A stretch of 64,000 bases of DNA. Source: Xenopus tropicalis. Its lineage: Eukaryota > Chordata > Amphibia > Anura > Pipidae. The stretch lies in contig NC_030677.2 of NCBI RefSeq assembly GCF_000004195.4, positions 68,100,222-68,164,221 of the forward strand. The letters are read 5' to 3'. Under the pieces are notes generated by a model. That model saw only the letters and a list, made by a program, of their open reading frames with translations. It was not told the origin of the DNA and did not search any database. Positions 46,399 through 56,644 of the stretch are shown piece after piece; position 1 is the first letter of the stretch; every line of letters starts with the position of its first letter. The translations under genes and the position numbers were made by a program.

Positions 46399-47767
46399 GA
46401 CACTTGTAGAGCTGAACGTTGGCTCAAAGCAATAGAACTAATTCAATTATTAATCTGCTTTAAAAATATGGAAATTCATAAAACACTTTCCTCAAGTATA
46501 TTTTCCTTCCAGTTAGGAAATTGTCAATAGCCATAGCAGTTTGTCAGTAGCAGACCTCTGGATGTCCCTCTGGATGCCTCAATTCAATATTTTGTAAATC
46601 TCCCCCAAGTCATAAGTAATACACAAATATAAGAATATTGTAAGAGTCTAGTTTTACATCAGTATGTGCCCCTAATCAGTATGCAATAAATGAAACATAA
46701 TAATATGAAGTAATGAGCCCTAGGCTGTATATCCCTGTGTCTAGCATCACTTATGCTTATGGTATACACAGTACCCACATTTGACTTCAATGGGCCAGCG
46801 CCAGCAGTTTCATGCAGTTACCACTGAAAGAAACATAGAGCAGAGGGGTTGATCTTAGTATTCTGACACAGTGTTTTAGGGTAAACTGGCTAAATAGAGA
46901 TTAGTGTGCTATTAACTTTAAGGTGCTACAGGATGCATAAACAATTAAAGTTTTTAATAATGCCATTCACTTTTTACACACTGTAGTTTCTCAAACATTA
47001 AGAGAGGTATTTTTACACTCCTTCTTAACATGATCAGAGGAAGCTGCAGAGTATGTTGGCACTTCATAACTACATGTTATTAATAATGATATAATAATAC
47101 AAGTTAATAGTCTTGTAAGACTGTGGCTTTGATTCTGATTCAACAGTCCCAACTATAAAACATGGCAGGGCAGGTAATTATAACTCTAATTAAACAATAT
47201 ATCACAATGAATTCACTATTGCTATTACAAAGATTAATTTCCTGCAAGGTTAATACTAGTGCTGCTGCCAAAATGAACTTCATGCATTTTTAAATGTGGC
47301 CTGTAGATCAGTGAGGCAGCATTCAGTGATACAGTTCAAGCTCAGTGACCCTGGAAGACCAAGGAGTGTTATGAGGAGCTTAAGCAAGCTTCTGTTTTTT
47401 CACCCGGATAAACCCATATTCAAAAATGTGCGGATCTTTAAATATTGTATGCATGTCAAATATTATAAAGTGTGGTGCTTAATAAAACATTTAGGAATCG
47501 ATTTATTACACAGCAAACTGGGAATCCAGTTCTTTCAGTCTGGGCCCTCTTTACCTCTTGTATCAGTTATTGGTTGTTTTTGTATAAAAATCTGTATATT
47601 CAATATATATCCATATATTGTAGAGTGATTTGTGGAATATTTATAAAGATGGAATAATAATAATAATTCTGCAGAAATCCTAGCCATTTGATCTGTCCAA
47701 CTAGCCTATGAATTTGATCAATCTAATGGGTCTGTTGCACAGATTGATATTTGTAATTGTTCAAGCA
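46399..47767. other. Unrecognised noncoding sequence
   Basis: About 47540-47570 (GGGCCCTCTTTACCTCTTGTATCAG) resembles a LINE/SINE tail, also seen at 62765. No gene was recognised. Confidence 0.35.
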
Positions 47768-47775
47768 TTGATCAG

Positions 47776-48355
47776 TAGTGATGAGCGAATCACTTTGCAG
47801 AAAAATTTGCGATTTTTTTTGATGTGCGTAATTTTTTGTTTGCCCCACGTACATTCTTTTGCCACACAAGACAATGGGGCACATTTACTAATCCACGAAT
47901 CTGAATCACGAATGGGAAAAAATCGTATTGGAAACGAAAATTTCGTAAGATCGCAAATATCACGAAAATGCTTACGAAAAAATCGTATTAGTCAAGATAA
48001 TATCGTATTGGCGATCCGAAAGTCACGAAATTTTCATACTGAACAATTGTAAACAGCGGTAAAACCTTTCCGATTTTTTCGTGCAAACGTCCGAAAAAGT
48101 CGTGCGCCGTACGAAATAGTCGTGCAGACGCCAAAAAAATCTGCGAAAATACGCTCGGAGCGTTCGCATGAACGCTCGAGTGTTCGTGCTTTTGTAAATA
48201 TGCCCCCATTTTTTGACACAAGCAATTTTTTGATGTGCATGACTTTTTTTGACATGCAGTGAATTTATTCAGCGTGAATTTTTGCACCCGTTTCTCAATA
48301 AAAATCCAGAAAATCCACAAATCCCGAAATTGGCTGAAAATCTCACTCACCACTA
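47776..48355 (+). mobile_element. hAT-like MITE (TAGTGATGAG family) carrying a palindromic MITE
   Basis: It starts TAGTGATGAGCGAATCACTTTG and ends CTCACTCACCACTA. The flanks TTGATCAG and TTTATCAG match at 7 of 8 positions. The 332-bp element at 47876-48207 splits it. Confidence 0.85.
47876..48207. mobile_element. GGGGCACATTTACTAA palindromic MITE nested in hAT-like MITE
   Basis: It starts GGGGCACATTTACTAATCCACG and ends TTTTGTAAATATGCCCC(C). CGAAAATTTCGTAAGATCGC and TTACGAAAAAATCGTATTAG motifs fill it. Frames at 47708-48353 on both strands cross the two elements and are not genes. Confidence 0.82.
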
Positions 48356-48555
48356 TTTATCAGGATCATGATCAGGGATTAGAAAGCAGTAAAACATACA
48401 TTTTAAACTTGGGGCACTGGGTTCTTTAACTGATAATGGGGCTAATTTACGAATGCAAGTGCAAATCATTAAAATGAAAATTCACTGTGAGTTCACAAAG
48501 GTAATTACTTGTTTAGCTTGCCGTGATGAATTGCATGCAATATTGTGCAAGGGGT

Positions 48556-48670
48556 AGAGATGAGTTTTTTTTTTTTACCTGGTAAGGATTTGCAGCGAAT
48601 TTACTGTTTTTGCAAGTGGCAAAAATGTTGGCGAATCTGTGCTACAATTTCTCATGTATTTTATTTCACT
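48556..48670 (-). mobile_element. Scrap of TAGTGATGAG MITE
   Basis: GAGATGAGTTTTTTTTTTTTAC, CTGGTAAGGATTTGCAGCG and GGCAAAAATGTTGGCGAATC resemble the B-end side of the family. Confidence 0.45.
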
Positions 48671-48684
48671 GGGAAAAATCTAAT

Positions 48685-49157
48685 TAGTGGTAAGCAAATT
48701 TTTTCACCAGACATGGATCTGCAGCAAAATTCAACATTACACCATTGGCGAAAGAATTGGTGAAATTTAGGCACAAAAAATTCATGGTCGCTGCAAAAAA
48801 GGAGCAGCTGCGTAAGAAGCACAGTCATGTCAGCAAAACACGCGGACGTGTAAAAAGGATGTGGCTGCATCATAAATGGTGCGGCCGCCTCAAAAAAGAT
48901 GCGGTTGCATCAAAAAATCGTATGCATAAAAAAAGTTGCACGATAGCTACATTTTGCGAATTTTTCACTAAACTGATTTGCATGGGAAAAAAACCTATTG
49001 ACCTTAATTACATTACCGTCCCAATGATTCCAATGCATCGGGTGCGAAAAAAAAAATCTTGCATAGACTTCAATGCATTGGAAAAAAAAATATACCATTT
49101 TGTGTAATTTTCCATGGTTTTGCTAATTTTTTGGCAAAGCAAACAGGGTAGTTTTAA
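48685..49157 (-). mobile_element. hAT-like MITE (TAGTGATGAG family), long form
   Basis: It starts TAGTGGTAAGCAAATTTTTTC and has GACATGGATCTGCAGC, repeated GTGCGGCCGCCTC/GATGCGGTTGCATC-type motifs and CATTGACTTCAATGCATTGG-like stretches, then GGCAAAGCAAACAGGG. The right TIR is lost. Confidence 0.65.
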
Positions 49158-49432
49158 TAGCAAGAAATCACGGGAATTAACAGCAATTCCAAGGTTCCCT
49201 TAATGGGCAACTACACAAGCAACTGAATTGCACAGTGAATTGGAAGCTAATGGCATTATTGACACCTCTTGTTAGGAGAGGCCACCTGCAATCATGTTAT
49301 TAGGCAAAGCACTTGGTCAATGCACATGGAGTGGCAACACACTCGAGCGCTCAAGTGTTTTTTGCATGGAGTTCCACCTATCACTATACTACTGTATAAG
49401 ACAACCAGGACACTTATCATTACATAACATAT

Positions 49433-49926
49433 GGGGCCCATTCATCAATGTACGAAAACGAATCCCAAAATACAATTAGTTCTTATGATCGAAAATGTCA
49501 CGAAAATTCTTTCCGTTGACATACGAAAGTTTCGTACTTGCGATTCCGAAATTTTTATTGAATTGATCGTAAACATATTGGCGATCCGAAAGTCACAACA
49601 TTTTCGTATCCCAACTATCGTAAACGCCGCAAAACCCTTTCTGACTGAAACTTCACTGCATGATTTAGGAAGCTTTCCATAGGACTCAATGGCACTCTGC
49701 AGCTCCAACCTGGCCAAAGGAAAGTCACGATACCGAAGCTTGAATGAATTCTGAAACTTTCATACTCGTTGCAACAAATACGATTTTGTCGCACAAATTG
49801 TCACAAAGCACAAAAAAGACATGGAAATTAACGAAAAAATCACAGAAAATACGCACAGTTCTAAGAGTTAGAAAAAATATGAATTTTTTGTAATCGTAAC
49901 CAATCGTACCTTGATAAATGGGCCCC
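49433..49926. mobile_element. Palindromic MITE GGGGCCCATTCATCA...TGATAAATGGGCCCC
   Basis: The termini are inverted copies. The middle contains GGCACTCTGCAGCTCCAACC, shared with the elements at 6113 and 7350 (inverted there). No clean target duplication was found. Minus-strand frames at 49445-49928 lie within it. Confidence 0.82.
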
Positions 49927-50086
49927 ATGGGGTATATTTATCTTACTGTTAAAAATTATTAACAGTTGGAATAAATAAATGGTTCATTAAAAGTGTGTAT
50001 TATCTGAGTGTGTATGCAAAACAATGGTATTTAATGCTATTGTTTTTGATACGACCACACACATTTTGATGCGACTGTCACCCTTA

Positions 50087-50285
50087 GGGTGAAGACACAC
50101 AGAGCTACTTAGTAGCAGCTACTTGTCATGGCTACTAAATGCCTGAAAATACCCTGCCATAGACAATACTGAGAACTGCCTCTTCTAAAACACGTGTAGA
50201 GACAGTTATTAGTAAATGATCAGCATTGTCTGTTTTAGTATCTGTGACAAGTAGCTGTTACTAGTAGCTCTGTGTGTCTTCAACC
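50087..50285. mobile_element. 199-bp MITE GGGTGAAGACACACAGAGCTAC with TTA duplication
   Basis: The ends GGGTGAAGACACACAGAGCTAC and GTAGCTCTGTGTGTCTTCAACC are inverted copies with one difference. TTA flanks both sides (50084-50086 and 50286-50288). It is probably Harbinger-like. Confidence 0.9.
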
Positions 50286-50289
50286 TTAA

Positions 50290-50995
50290 GCGTGAAAACA
50301 CTTTATCTTGCATTAGGCCAAATTTCCATTCATGGAAATAAAGCAGAAGACCCAAACTCCTTGTTAATAATGCCCAGGTTAGAACTGAATAGGTCCCCAA
50401 TGCTACAAGGCAGAGGCCATCAACGCCACTTTGCTGCATGTGGGGTTTCAAGTAACAATCATACGTTTTCATAATTTGGTACTTTAAATTGCCTCAGCTC
50501 ATTCTCTGTTCTCTGTTCTGTATGATTTATATTAATTGTCTAATCTATTTTGACGCAACGTATCTGTAATATTTTTAAGAGCAATAACATTACTAATGCA
50601 ATTAAATAATTTCATTTCCTTTAATGTTTTGAAAAAGCAATATCAGTCCAATAAAAATTAGTTTGATATTAAATGCAGGGTCCTAGTAATCCTAGATTTA
50701 AAATGAAAAACAATTTTCTTATAATAATTAAATACTTTCAATATAATAAAGAAATGAAATGTATTGACTCTTTGTATACTTTGCTACGTCAATGCTAAAT
50801 AGTAATAATAGGGTGGAAATCAGTACTGAGTTAAAAGTCTCCTTGTTTGGCTTCCATATCTGATGTGTATAATGCACCTTTTTCATTCTGTGCCCTGTGG
50901 TATGCATTATTATATCTAGTAGGTAGGGCACTTCCAAGCAGCACAGGATTTGCCACCAATGCAGACTTTTTGGTACTTTTTTTTTTTAATGTGCT
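50290..50995. other. Unrecognised noncoding sequence
   Basis: No repeat end or gene recognised. Confidence 0.4.
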
Positions 50996-51007
50996 GTGAC
51001 TTTAGAA

Positions 51008-51095
51008 TATTATTATTATTATACTATTATTATTATTATTATTATTAACATTTATTTATAAAGCGCCAACATATTCTGCATCGCTGTACAATATA
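51008..51095 (-). mobile_element. LINE/SINE 3' tail with (ATT)n microsatellite, reversed
   Basis: An (ATT)n run (51008-51047) is followed by ATTTATTTATAAAGCGCCAACATATTC and CTGCATCGCTGTACAAT. This is the reverse complement of the TTGTACAGCG...AATATGTTGGCGCT tail common to vertebrate L2-like and related retroposons. The body is absent, consistent with 5' truncation. Confidence 0.7.
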
Positions 51096-51119
51096 CAAAA
51101 TAATAATACACATTATTAT

Positions 51120-51545
51120 TTATTAAAAGATTTTAATGATTTCAATGGAGTGTCTGTCTGGAGTGTCATACAGCTGTATACAACAAAAATATAAATGATG
51201 GAACCATGGAAGAATAAGATAGATGCCATTTTTGTTTAATGTGGTTTTGCATGAACCTACTATCATGACATTTTGCCTGCTCAGCCATTACATAATATTC
51301 TTGGATTATTTCCAATTACATAAGTGAATCTGTGAATTCAGAAGATACCTGGGCCTCATTTAACCTACAAAAGGAGTAGGTTAATATTCTTAAAAGTAGC
51401 TTTAGATATTTATGATCAACAAAGTTTTCTGTAGGAAGGAAAGCCACATCTTTTCAATGACTCTTCTCTGTCTTTAAAAATGAATATCAGTTTGGCTAGT
51501 CTCTTTAAAGTAGGATTATCAGCCTGTGAGACCAATTCTTTAGTC
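51120..51545. other. Unrecognised noncoding sequence
   Basis: AT-rich with no recognised feature. Confidence 0.4.
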
Positions 51546-52143
51546 ATGAGATACTTTAACCAAGCAGGGAGGTGCCACTCTATAAAAAAGATAATCAAAG
51601 CCACGCAGGACTAGTGATGAGCAAATCTGTCCCATTTTGCTTTGCCGAAAAATACGTGAAACTGAAAAAATCAAACCAGTAAAAAATGGAAAAACATCGG
51701 ATTTTTGGATATGCACTATTTTTTTGGCATGCAACTTTTTGTTTGTGGCATGCCAAATTTTTAATACACTGAATGTTTGTGCCCATTTCGTGAAAAAATC
51801 TGCCAATGGCTAACATGAAAATTCGCCTCAAATCCATGGCTGACTTTTTGAGTGTAGATCTACTTGTCACTGTTCTAGGTGCTTCATACTTGGCAGCACG
51901 ACAACAATAGCGCCAATAACAGGCAGATAGAAGCATGCCAAAAAAATAATGCACATCCAAAAAAGTGATGTGTCATTTTTCGTGTTTCTCCATTTTCCAC
52001 TGGTTTGCTTTTTTTCACAGTTTTACATATTTTTCGGCAAAGCAAAACGGGACAGATTCACTCATCACTAGTCCTGCGTGGCTTTCATTATCTTTTTTAT
52101 AGAGTGGCACCTCCCTGCTTGGTTACAGTTACAGTATCTCATT
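51546..52143. repeat. Inverted duplication: about 190-210-bp arms around a 200-bp spacer
   Basis: The left arm (51546-51732) and right arm (51933-52143) are reverse complements at high identity. Each arm contains about 65 bp of non-MITE flank (AACCAAGCAGGGAGGTGCCA with GCCACGCAGGAC) joined to the same end of a TAGTGATGAG MITE. The spacer contains the rest of one MITE, with its far end degraded (CAAATCCATGGCTGAC). The minus-strand frames here are by-products. Confidence 0.88.
51612..52070. mobile_element. TAGTGATGAG MITE with two identical ends (derivative)
   Basis: Both termini are the CAAATCTGTCCCATTTTGC-type end (right side GGGACAGATTCACTCATCACTA). Normal copies have one such end and one GGCATGGATTCGC end. 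The flanks CGCAGGAC and GTCCTGCG are inverted rather than direct, so this is not a simple insertion. Confidence 0.85.
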
Positions 52144-53145
52144 CTCCAAACCTGTGTGCCATGGGTCTTAATCTTTAACCACAAGTTGAAACAACAAAAC
52201 CTTTATAGATGCTTGAGGAAATAAAGCAAATGACACATTTTATACTTTTGGCTATAAATATTACACTTGGGCAAATCCATAGGGAAAAATCAAAAAGCGG
52301 CAATATAGTGAGCCTTTAAGTATTTTCTGTTTTTACTGTTCAAATTTTGATTGAATGCTAAATTTCAATAGAAAGAAATTGTATGGACATATGCAGCATA
52401 TCAGCTATCTAAACTAACAAATACATTATTGCCTTGTAACTTGCTAATCAGATGATCTGTTGACACTATGTGATCTGATCTGATTCCGAGGGTCTGACAC
52501 AGGAGCATGCTTTAACCCAAACTGTATCCTCTATTCATCTCAGGATTAGCTAGAAATCATATGCACATTAAGTTTCCATGTCACAAGAGAGCAGTGATTA
52601 CTGTAACCATTTCTTGAAGCTATCTATATAGCAGGGTTACACTTGCCTTCATTTATAATTTGCACTTACTGCTGCAAACAAGTAAATGCTAGGTATAAAA
52701 GTGATTTGATTTGATTTGAAAAATCCTAGTATATATTTTACTGGGGACCCGCAGCAACACAGAAAGAACCTAGAAAGGAAAATAATTTATATAAGCAAAT
52801 ATCTAAAGAGGGAATCAGCATTAAACAACCTTCAGCTACCTCTAATGTCATCAGAGACTGGTCTTTAAATAATAGGCTTACATAAGATGTATACATACAG
52901 TCTTCTGCAGAAAAACCAAATGTATATATGTATTTATATATATCTCCACTCATGGACTACCTCAGTCCATGTTCTGTCAGCTATCTTTATTTGAAACACC
53001 ACTCCAGCAATTACAATGTCGCAACTATTGTGTAGTTCTGACAATATTCTCCCAGCTAGGCACACACATGGCACACACAAGGAAATCCGAGATTTGCTGA
53101 GTCATCAAAATTTAGTTCATAAGAACATTTATGTAAAAAACTAAC
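52144..53145. other. Unrecognised noncoding sequence
   Basis: No recognised repeat ends or gene. Short TA-rich patches lie near 52735 and 52920-52945. Confidence 0.4.
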
Positions 53146-53340
53146 TAGTGATGAGTGAATCTGTCCCGTTTCATTTTACTGAAAATTTGTGTGAAACTTT
53201 GAAAGGATTTGCAAAACTGCAAAAAAAATGATGAGCTTGACAGCGAATTTTTCTGCCCGTTTCGCCATTGCCAGTTTGTTTTGCAAAACGGGTGCAAAAA
53301 TTTGCTGCTGAAAAAAAATCTAAAAAATATCCACAACAAA
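53146..53340 (+). mobile_element. hAT-like MITE (TAGTGATGAG family), right end lost
   Basis: It starts TAGTGATGAGTGAATCTGTCCC and continues to TGCAAAACGGGTGCAAAAATTTGC. It fades out before an (AAAT)n tract at 53491-53515. Confidence 0.7.
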
Positions 53341-53664
53341 ATTGTGCAACTTTTCTTCTTGAATGCTAGCTTATTTAAGGAAAAAGTGACAGAATATTCT
53401 TGTGCGCATTTAGTCAACACTCTGATGAGAATTACATTGTTCCATTTATTTTCAATTAGGCTTAAATACTTGAATGTTTTAATAACTGGGTAAATAAATA
53501 AATAAATAAATAAAGTTGTCAGAGACAATTCTCATTGACTTCTATTGAACCTTCTCAGCTTTTTCCAACTTTTTAAGGATTTTTCCATTAATACTGATTA
53601 TTTGTGGTTCTTAAAAATATTCTCATGTGTATTCACATTTTTTTTGCTGCATTTTTTCTCTTAT

Positions 53665-53693
53665 CTCCCAATATTCTAAGAGAATATTGGGAG
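53665..53693. repeat. 29-bp perfect palindrome at the Tc1 left breakpoint
   Basis: CTCCCAATATTCT and AGAATATTGGGAG flank an AAG loop. The right half belongs to the sequence upstream of the transposase start, and the left half abuts unrelated AT-rich DNA. Confidence 0.93.
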
Positions 53694-53703
53694 CAACAAC
53701 ACC

Positions 53704-54735
53704 ATGAAGTCCAAAGAACACACCAGACAGGTCAGGGATAAAGTTATTGAGAAATTTAAAGCAGGCTTAGGCTACAAAAAGATTTCCAAAGCCTTGAACA
53801 TCCCACGGAGCACTGTTCAAGCGATCATTCAGAAATGGAAGGAGTATGGCACAACTGTAAACCTACCAAGACAAGGCCGTCCACCTAAACTCACAGGCCG
53901 AACAAGGAGAGCGCTGATCAGAAATGCAGCCAAGAGGCCCATGGTGACTCTGGACGAGCTGCAGAGATCTACAGCTCAGGTGGGGGAATCTGTCCATAGG
54001 ACAACTATTAGTCGTGCACTGCACAAAGTTAGCCTTTATGGAAGAGTGGCAAGAAGAAAGCCATTGTTAACAGAAAACCATAAGAAGTCCCGTTTGCAGT
54101 TTGCCACAAGCCATGTGGGGGACACAGCAAACATGTGGAAGAAGGTGCTCTGGTCAGATGAGACCAAAATGGAACTTTTTGGCCAAAATGCAAAACGCTA
54201 TGTGTGGCGGAAAACTAACACTGCACATCACTCTGAACACACCATCCCCACTGTCAAATATGGTGGTGGCAGCATCATGCTCTGGGGGTGCTTCTCTTCA
54301 GCAGGGACAGGGAAGCTGGTCAGAGTTGATGGGAAGATGGATGGAGCCAAATACAGGGCAATCTTGGAAGAAAACCTCTTGGAGTCTGCAAAAGACTTGA
54401 GACTGGGGCGGAGGTTCACCTTCCAGCAGGACAACGACCCTAAACATAAAGCCAGGGCAACAATGGAATGGTTTAAAACAAAACATATCCATGTGTTAGA
54501 ATGGCCCAGTCAAAGTCCAGATCTAAATCCAATCGAGAATCTGTGGCAAGATCTGAAAACTGCTGTTCACAAACGCTGTCCATCTAATCTGACTGAGCTG
54601 GAGCTATTTTGCAAAGAAGAATGGGCAAGGATTTCAGTCTGTAGATGTGCAAAGCTGGTAGAGACATACCCTAAAAGCCTGGCAGCTGGAATTGCAGCAA
54701 AAGGTGCAAAAGTATTGACTCAGGGGGCTGAATAA
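53704..54735 (+). CDS. Tc1-type transposase, DD34E, apparently uninterrupted
   Basis: This is a 343-residue frame with no internal stop, close to the roughly 340 residues usual for Tc1-family transposases. A bipartite paired-like DNA-binding region occupies about residues 8-113: a first helix-turn-helix (YKKISKALNIPRSTVQAII), the AT-hook-like GRPPKL (58-63), then a second helix-turn-helix (about 64-113). Basic GRVARRKP (113-120) could serve nuclear import. The catalytic triad is complete: D152 (LWSDETK), D243 (QQDNDPKH) and E278 (SPDLNPIENLW), with 34 residues between the last two. A glycine-rich stretch (GGGSIMLWG, 187-195) is also present. The protein would bind the inverted repeats and cut and paste the element at TA sites in the nucleus. 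The methionine chosen follows the leader CAACAACACC and starts the conserved N-terminus. The last residues (AKVLTQGAE) look frame-shifted: an out-of-frame TGA at 54716-54718 lies where I expect the family stop, so the frame continues into the inner direct repeat. No splice sites are needed. Whether it is expressed or active cannot be told. Confidence 0.93.
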   Translation: MKSKEHTRQVRDKVIEKFKAGLGYKKISKALNIPRSTVQAIIQKWKEYGTTVNLPRQGRPPKLTGRTRRALIRNAAKRPMVTLDELQRSTAQVGESVHRTTISRALHKVSLYGRVARRKPLLTENHKKSRLQFATSHVGDTANMWKKVLWSDETKMELFGQNAKRYVWRKTNTAHHSEHTIPTVKYGGGSIMLWGCFSSAGTGKLVRVDGKMDGAKYRAILEENLLESAKDLRLGRRFTFQQDNDPKHKARATMEWFKTKHIHVLEWPSQSPDLNPIENLWQDLKTAVHKRCPSNLTELELFCKEEWARISVCRCAKLVETYPKSLAAGIAAKGAKVLTQGAE

Positions 54736-54937
54736 TTACGCACACCCCACTTTGCAGTTATTTATTTGTAAAAAATGTTTGGAATCATGTATGATTTTCC
54801 TTCCACTTCTCACGTGTACACCACTTTGTATTGGTCTTTCACGTGGAATTCCAATAAAATTGAGTCATGTTTGTGGCTGTAATGTGACAAAATGTGGAAA
54901 AGTTCAAGGGGGCCGAATACTTTTGCAAGCCACTTTA
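54719..54937. repeat. Right inverted repeat with inner and outer direct repeats
   Basis: The inner repeat (about 54721-54753, CAGGGGGCTGAATAATTACG onward) and outer repeat (about 54905-54937, CAAGGGGGCCGAATACTTTT onward) align through GGGGGC-GAATA-GCA-CC-ACTTT. They are spaced about 185 bp apart. They are presumed transposase-binding sites. The inner one overlaps the stop codon of the frame. Confidence 0.85.
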
Positions 54938-56640
54938 TATATTTTCTTAGCTCCCCTTTTTAAAGCAGTTTTCTCCCCTCTATACGGTGCTCTATTTGTC
55001 AACATAAATGCTCAGGGATGTATGAATTGCATGGGCACCCACTGTGGTCTAGTGACCAGCAAATTATTTTCAACCTAGCTGACCTCCAGCCAATCAGATT
55101 GCTTTATAACTGGTGGAACTTTGGGCTTTCATACAGCAGGATTAAGAAAACACAATTCTATATGCAATGTGACTGAGGAATTGCAAAGGTATTTTAATAA
55201 AGAGAAGTGGCATGCTTTCCTTATATTTCATTTACATCCCTGTATACTCTCTGTTCTTATTTTTTTCAACATTGCAAAGTTTAGTGCCTAACATATTCAT
55301 TGCCCTTTATTTGTTTATAACTCTTCGATTCTTGTTTGCCCTATTTGGTCTTGCGTTGCTCATTCTCGTCTGTTTCACATATTATCATTTGTCTCTTTCC
55401 TCTGGTCTCAATAAATCTTCAAAATTACAAACAACTCATATTAATGTATAAGATAAGGTACAGTGCAGATCTGTAAAAACAGACACAGGTACTGTTTATC
55501 ATGTCTGAGTTAGTTCATGGTTTCTCAAAGACATTCCTAGAGAAATTAATAAAAGATACACAAATGCATTTAAATAAAATCTATATTAATAAAATATCAA
55601 AAACATATATGAACATTTACTGATAGCCATATCTACAAATTAAGGATAGCGCCCTTCTTTAGTTGCAAGCTGTCACTTCCAACAATGCTTAAAAGAAAAA
55701 AAAAAGATCTATTGTACAGATTAAGCTATGACGAATTTGTTAAGTTTTCATGGTTGTCTGAAAATATGTGCCTCTTTTTCTGTTAGTTGTTCAAGGTTAT
55801 TAAAGTATTGTTGCAGCTGCTGATTCATGAGATTCTGTATGATCTGTCAGGATGGTTATGGCAAAGCATGGTGAGATTTTTAAAGGTGGTCAATTAAGCA
55901 TTAAGTTCAATAGGTTACTTACAGTAACACACTGAGTTTTAGGGGCACTCATACTAAAAATTAAGGTAGTTCTAAAAGGAGAAAGCTGGACACTCTGGCA
56001 AAGAGCAGTTTCAGGTAAAAAAAATATGCAATCTGGAAAAAAGAAAACTTCTTATTTCTGAATATTTTAGTCAGTAGATCACACCCTTTCTCTGATGTAA
56101 CAGCAAAATCATTGCCCTAAGTATGCTGTATAACCGTGTAACATTCATTGTGGCAAGCCCAGTACAACCCTCGGCTAGTTCAGATGTCTACTTCCAAGTG
56201 AAATAGACATACTATTGTGTTATATACAATCAAACAGGTATCACGTGACCCACACCAACTTCATAGATATGCACTGAGAAATCTGAAGGAGATTGTTTGC
56301 ACATGTGTCTGCCCTCAGCAAGCTCTTATTTTTGTAACAAAAATAAATTAGACATTGGAAAACATCTATTCATTTCTCTTAGACTTGAATAAAGGATTCT
56401 AAACATGGGGATCATTATGCATATGACTGCTGATGATCAAAGCTATATAATATGCCCAATAATACAGTATGAACTGTATTTATTTATTCCTTGAAGAAGG
56501 CAATTATAATGCATTTGATTTGAGAAATTTGAGTTACTATACAAAAAAAAGGAACAGATCCCCTTTGTCTGTTTTTTTACCCTGCTTGATAAATGTTTTA
56601 CAATCAAACTGACTTTCTTATCTGTCTATTTACTTATAGA
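54938..56640. other. Unrecognised noncoding sequence
   Basis: No recognised repeat ends. A 79-codon frame at 55212-55451 is rich in Leu/Phe but sits in AT-rich sequence and has no family I recognise. Confidence 0.35.
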
Positions 56641-56644
56641 TATC

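Larger units (their letters stand above)
53676..54937 (+). mobile_element. Tc1-like transposon, left end missing
   Basis: The element keeps a short leader (CTAAGAGAATATTGGGAGC), a full-length transposase frame and the right inverted repeat ending TTTTGCAAGCCACTTTA at a TA. No counterpart of the right terminus (GTGGCTTGCAAAAG with GTATTCGGCCCCCTTG) appears in the kilobase upstream. The copy therefore could not be mobilised in cis as it stands, although its protein might act on other copies. The right repeat has an inner and an outer direct repeat, the IR/DR layout typical of many fish and frog Tc1 elements. Confidence 0.9.

Noticed and set aside
47876..48207. 3-bp target duplication for the nested palindromic MITE
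   Set aside because: The exact right border is ambiguous because of a C5 run, and flanks AAT versus CAT/ATT do not agree cleanly.
49433..49926. 3-bp target duplication for this palindromic MITE
   Set aside because: Candidate flanks TAT and ATG do not match, so I do not claim a duplication there.
54101..54492. Other frames over the transposase gene on both strands
   Set aside because: They are shadows of the transposase reading frame, which has the conserved catalytic motifs.
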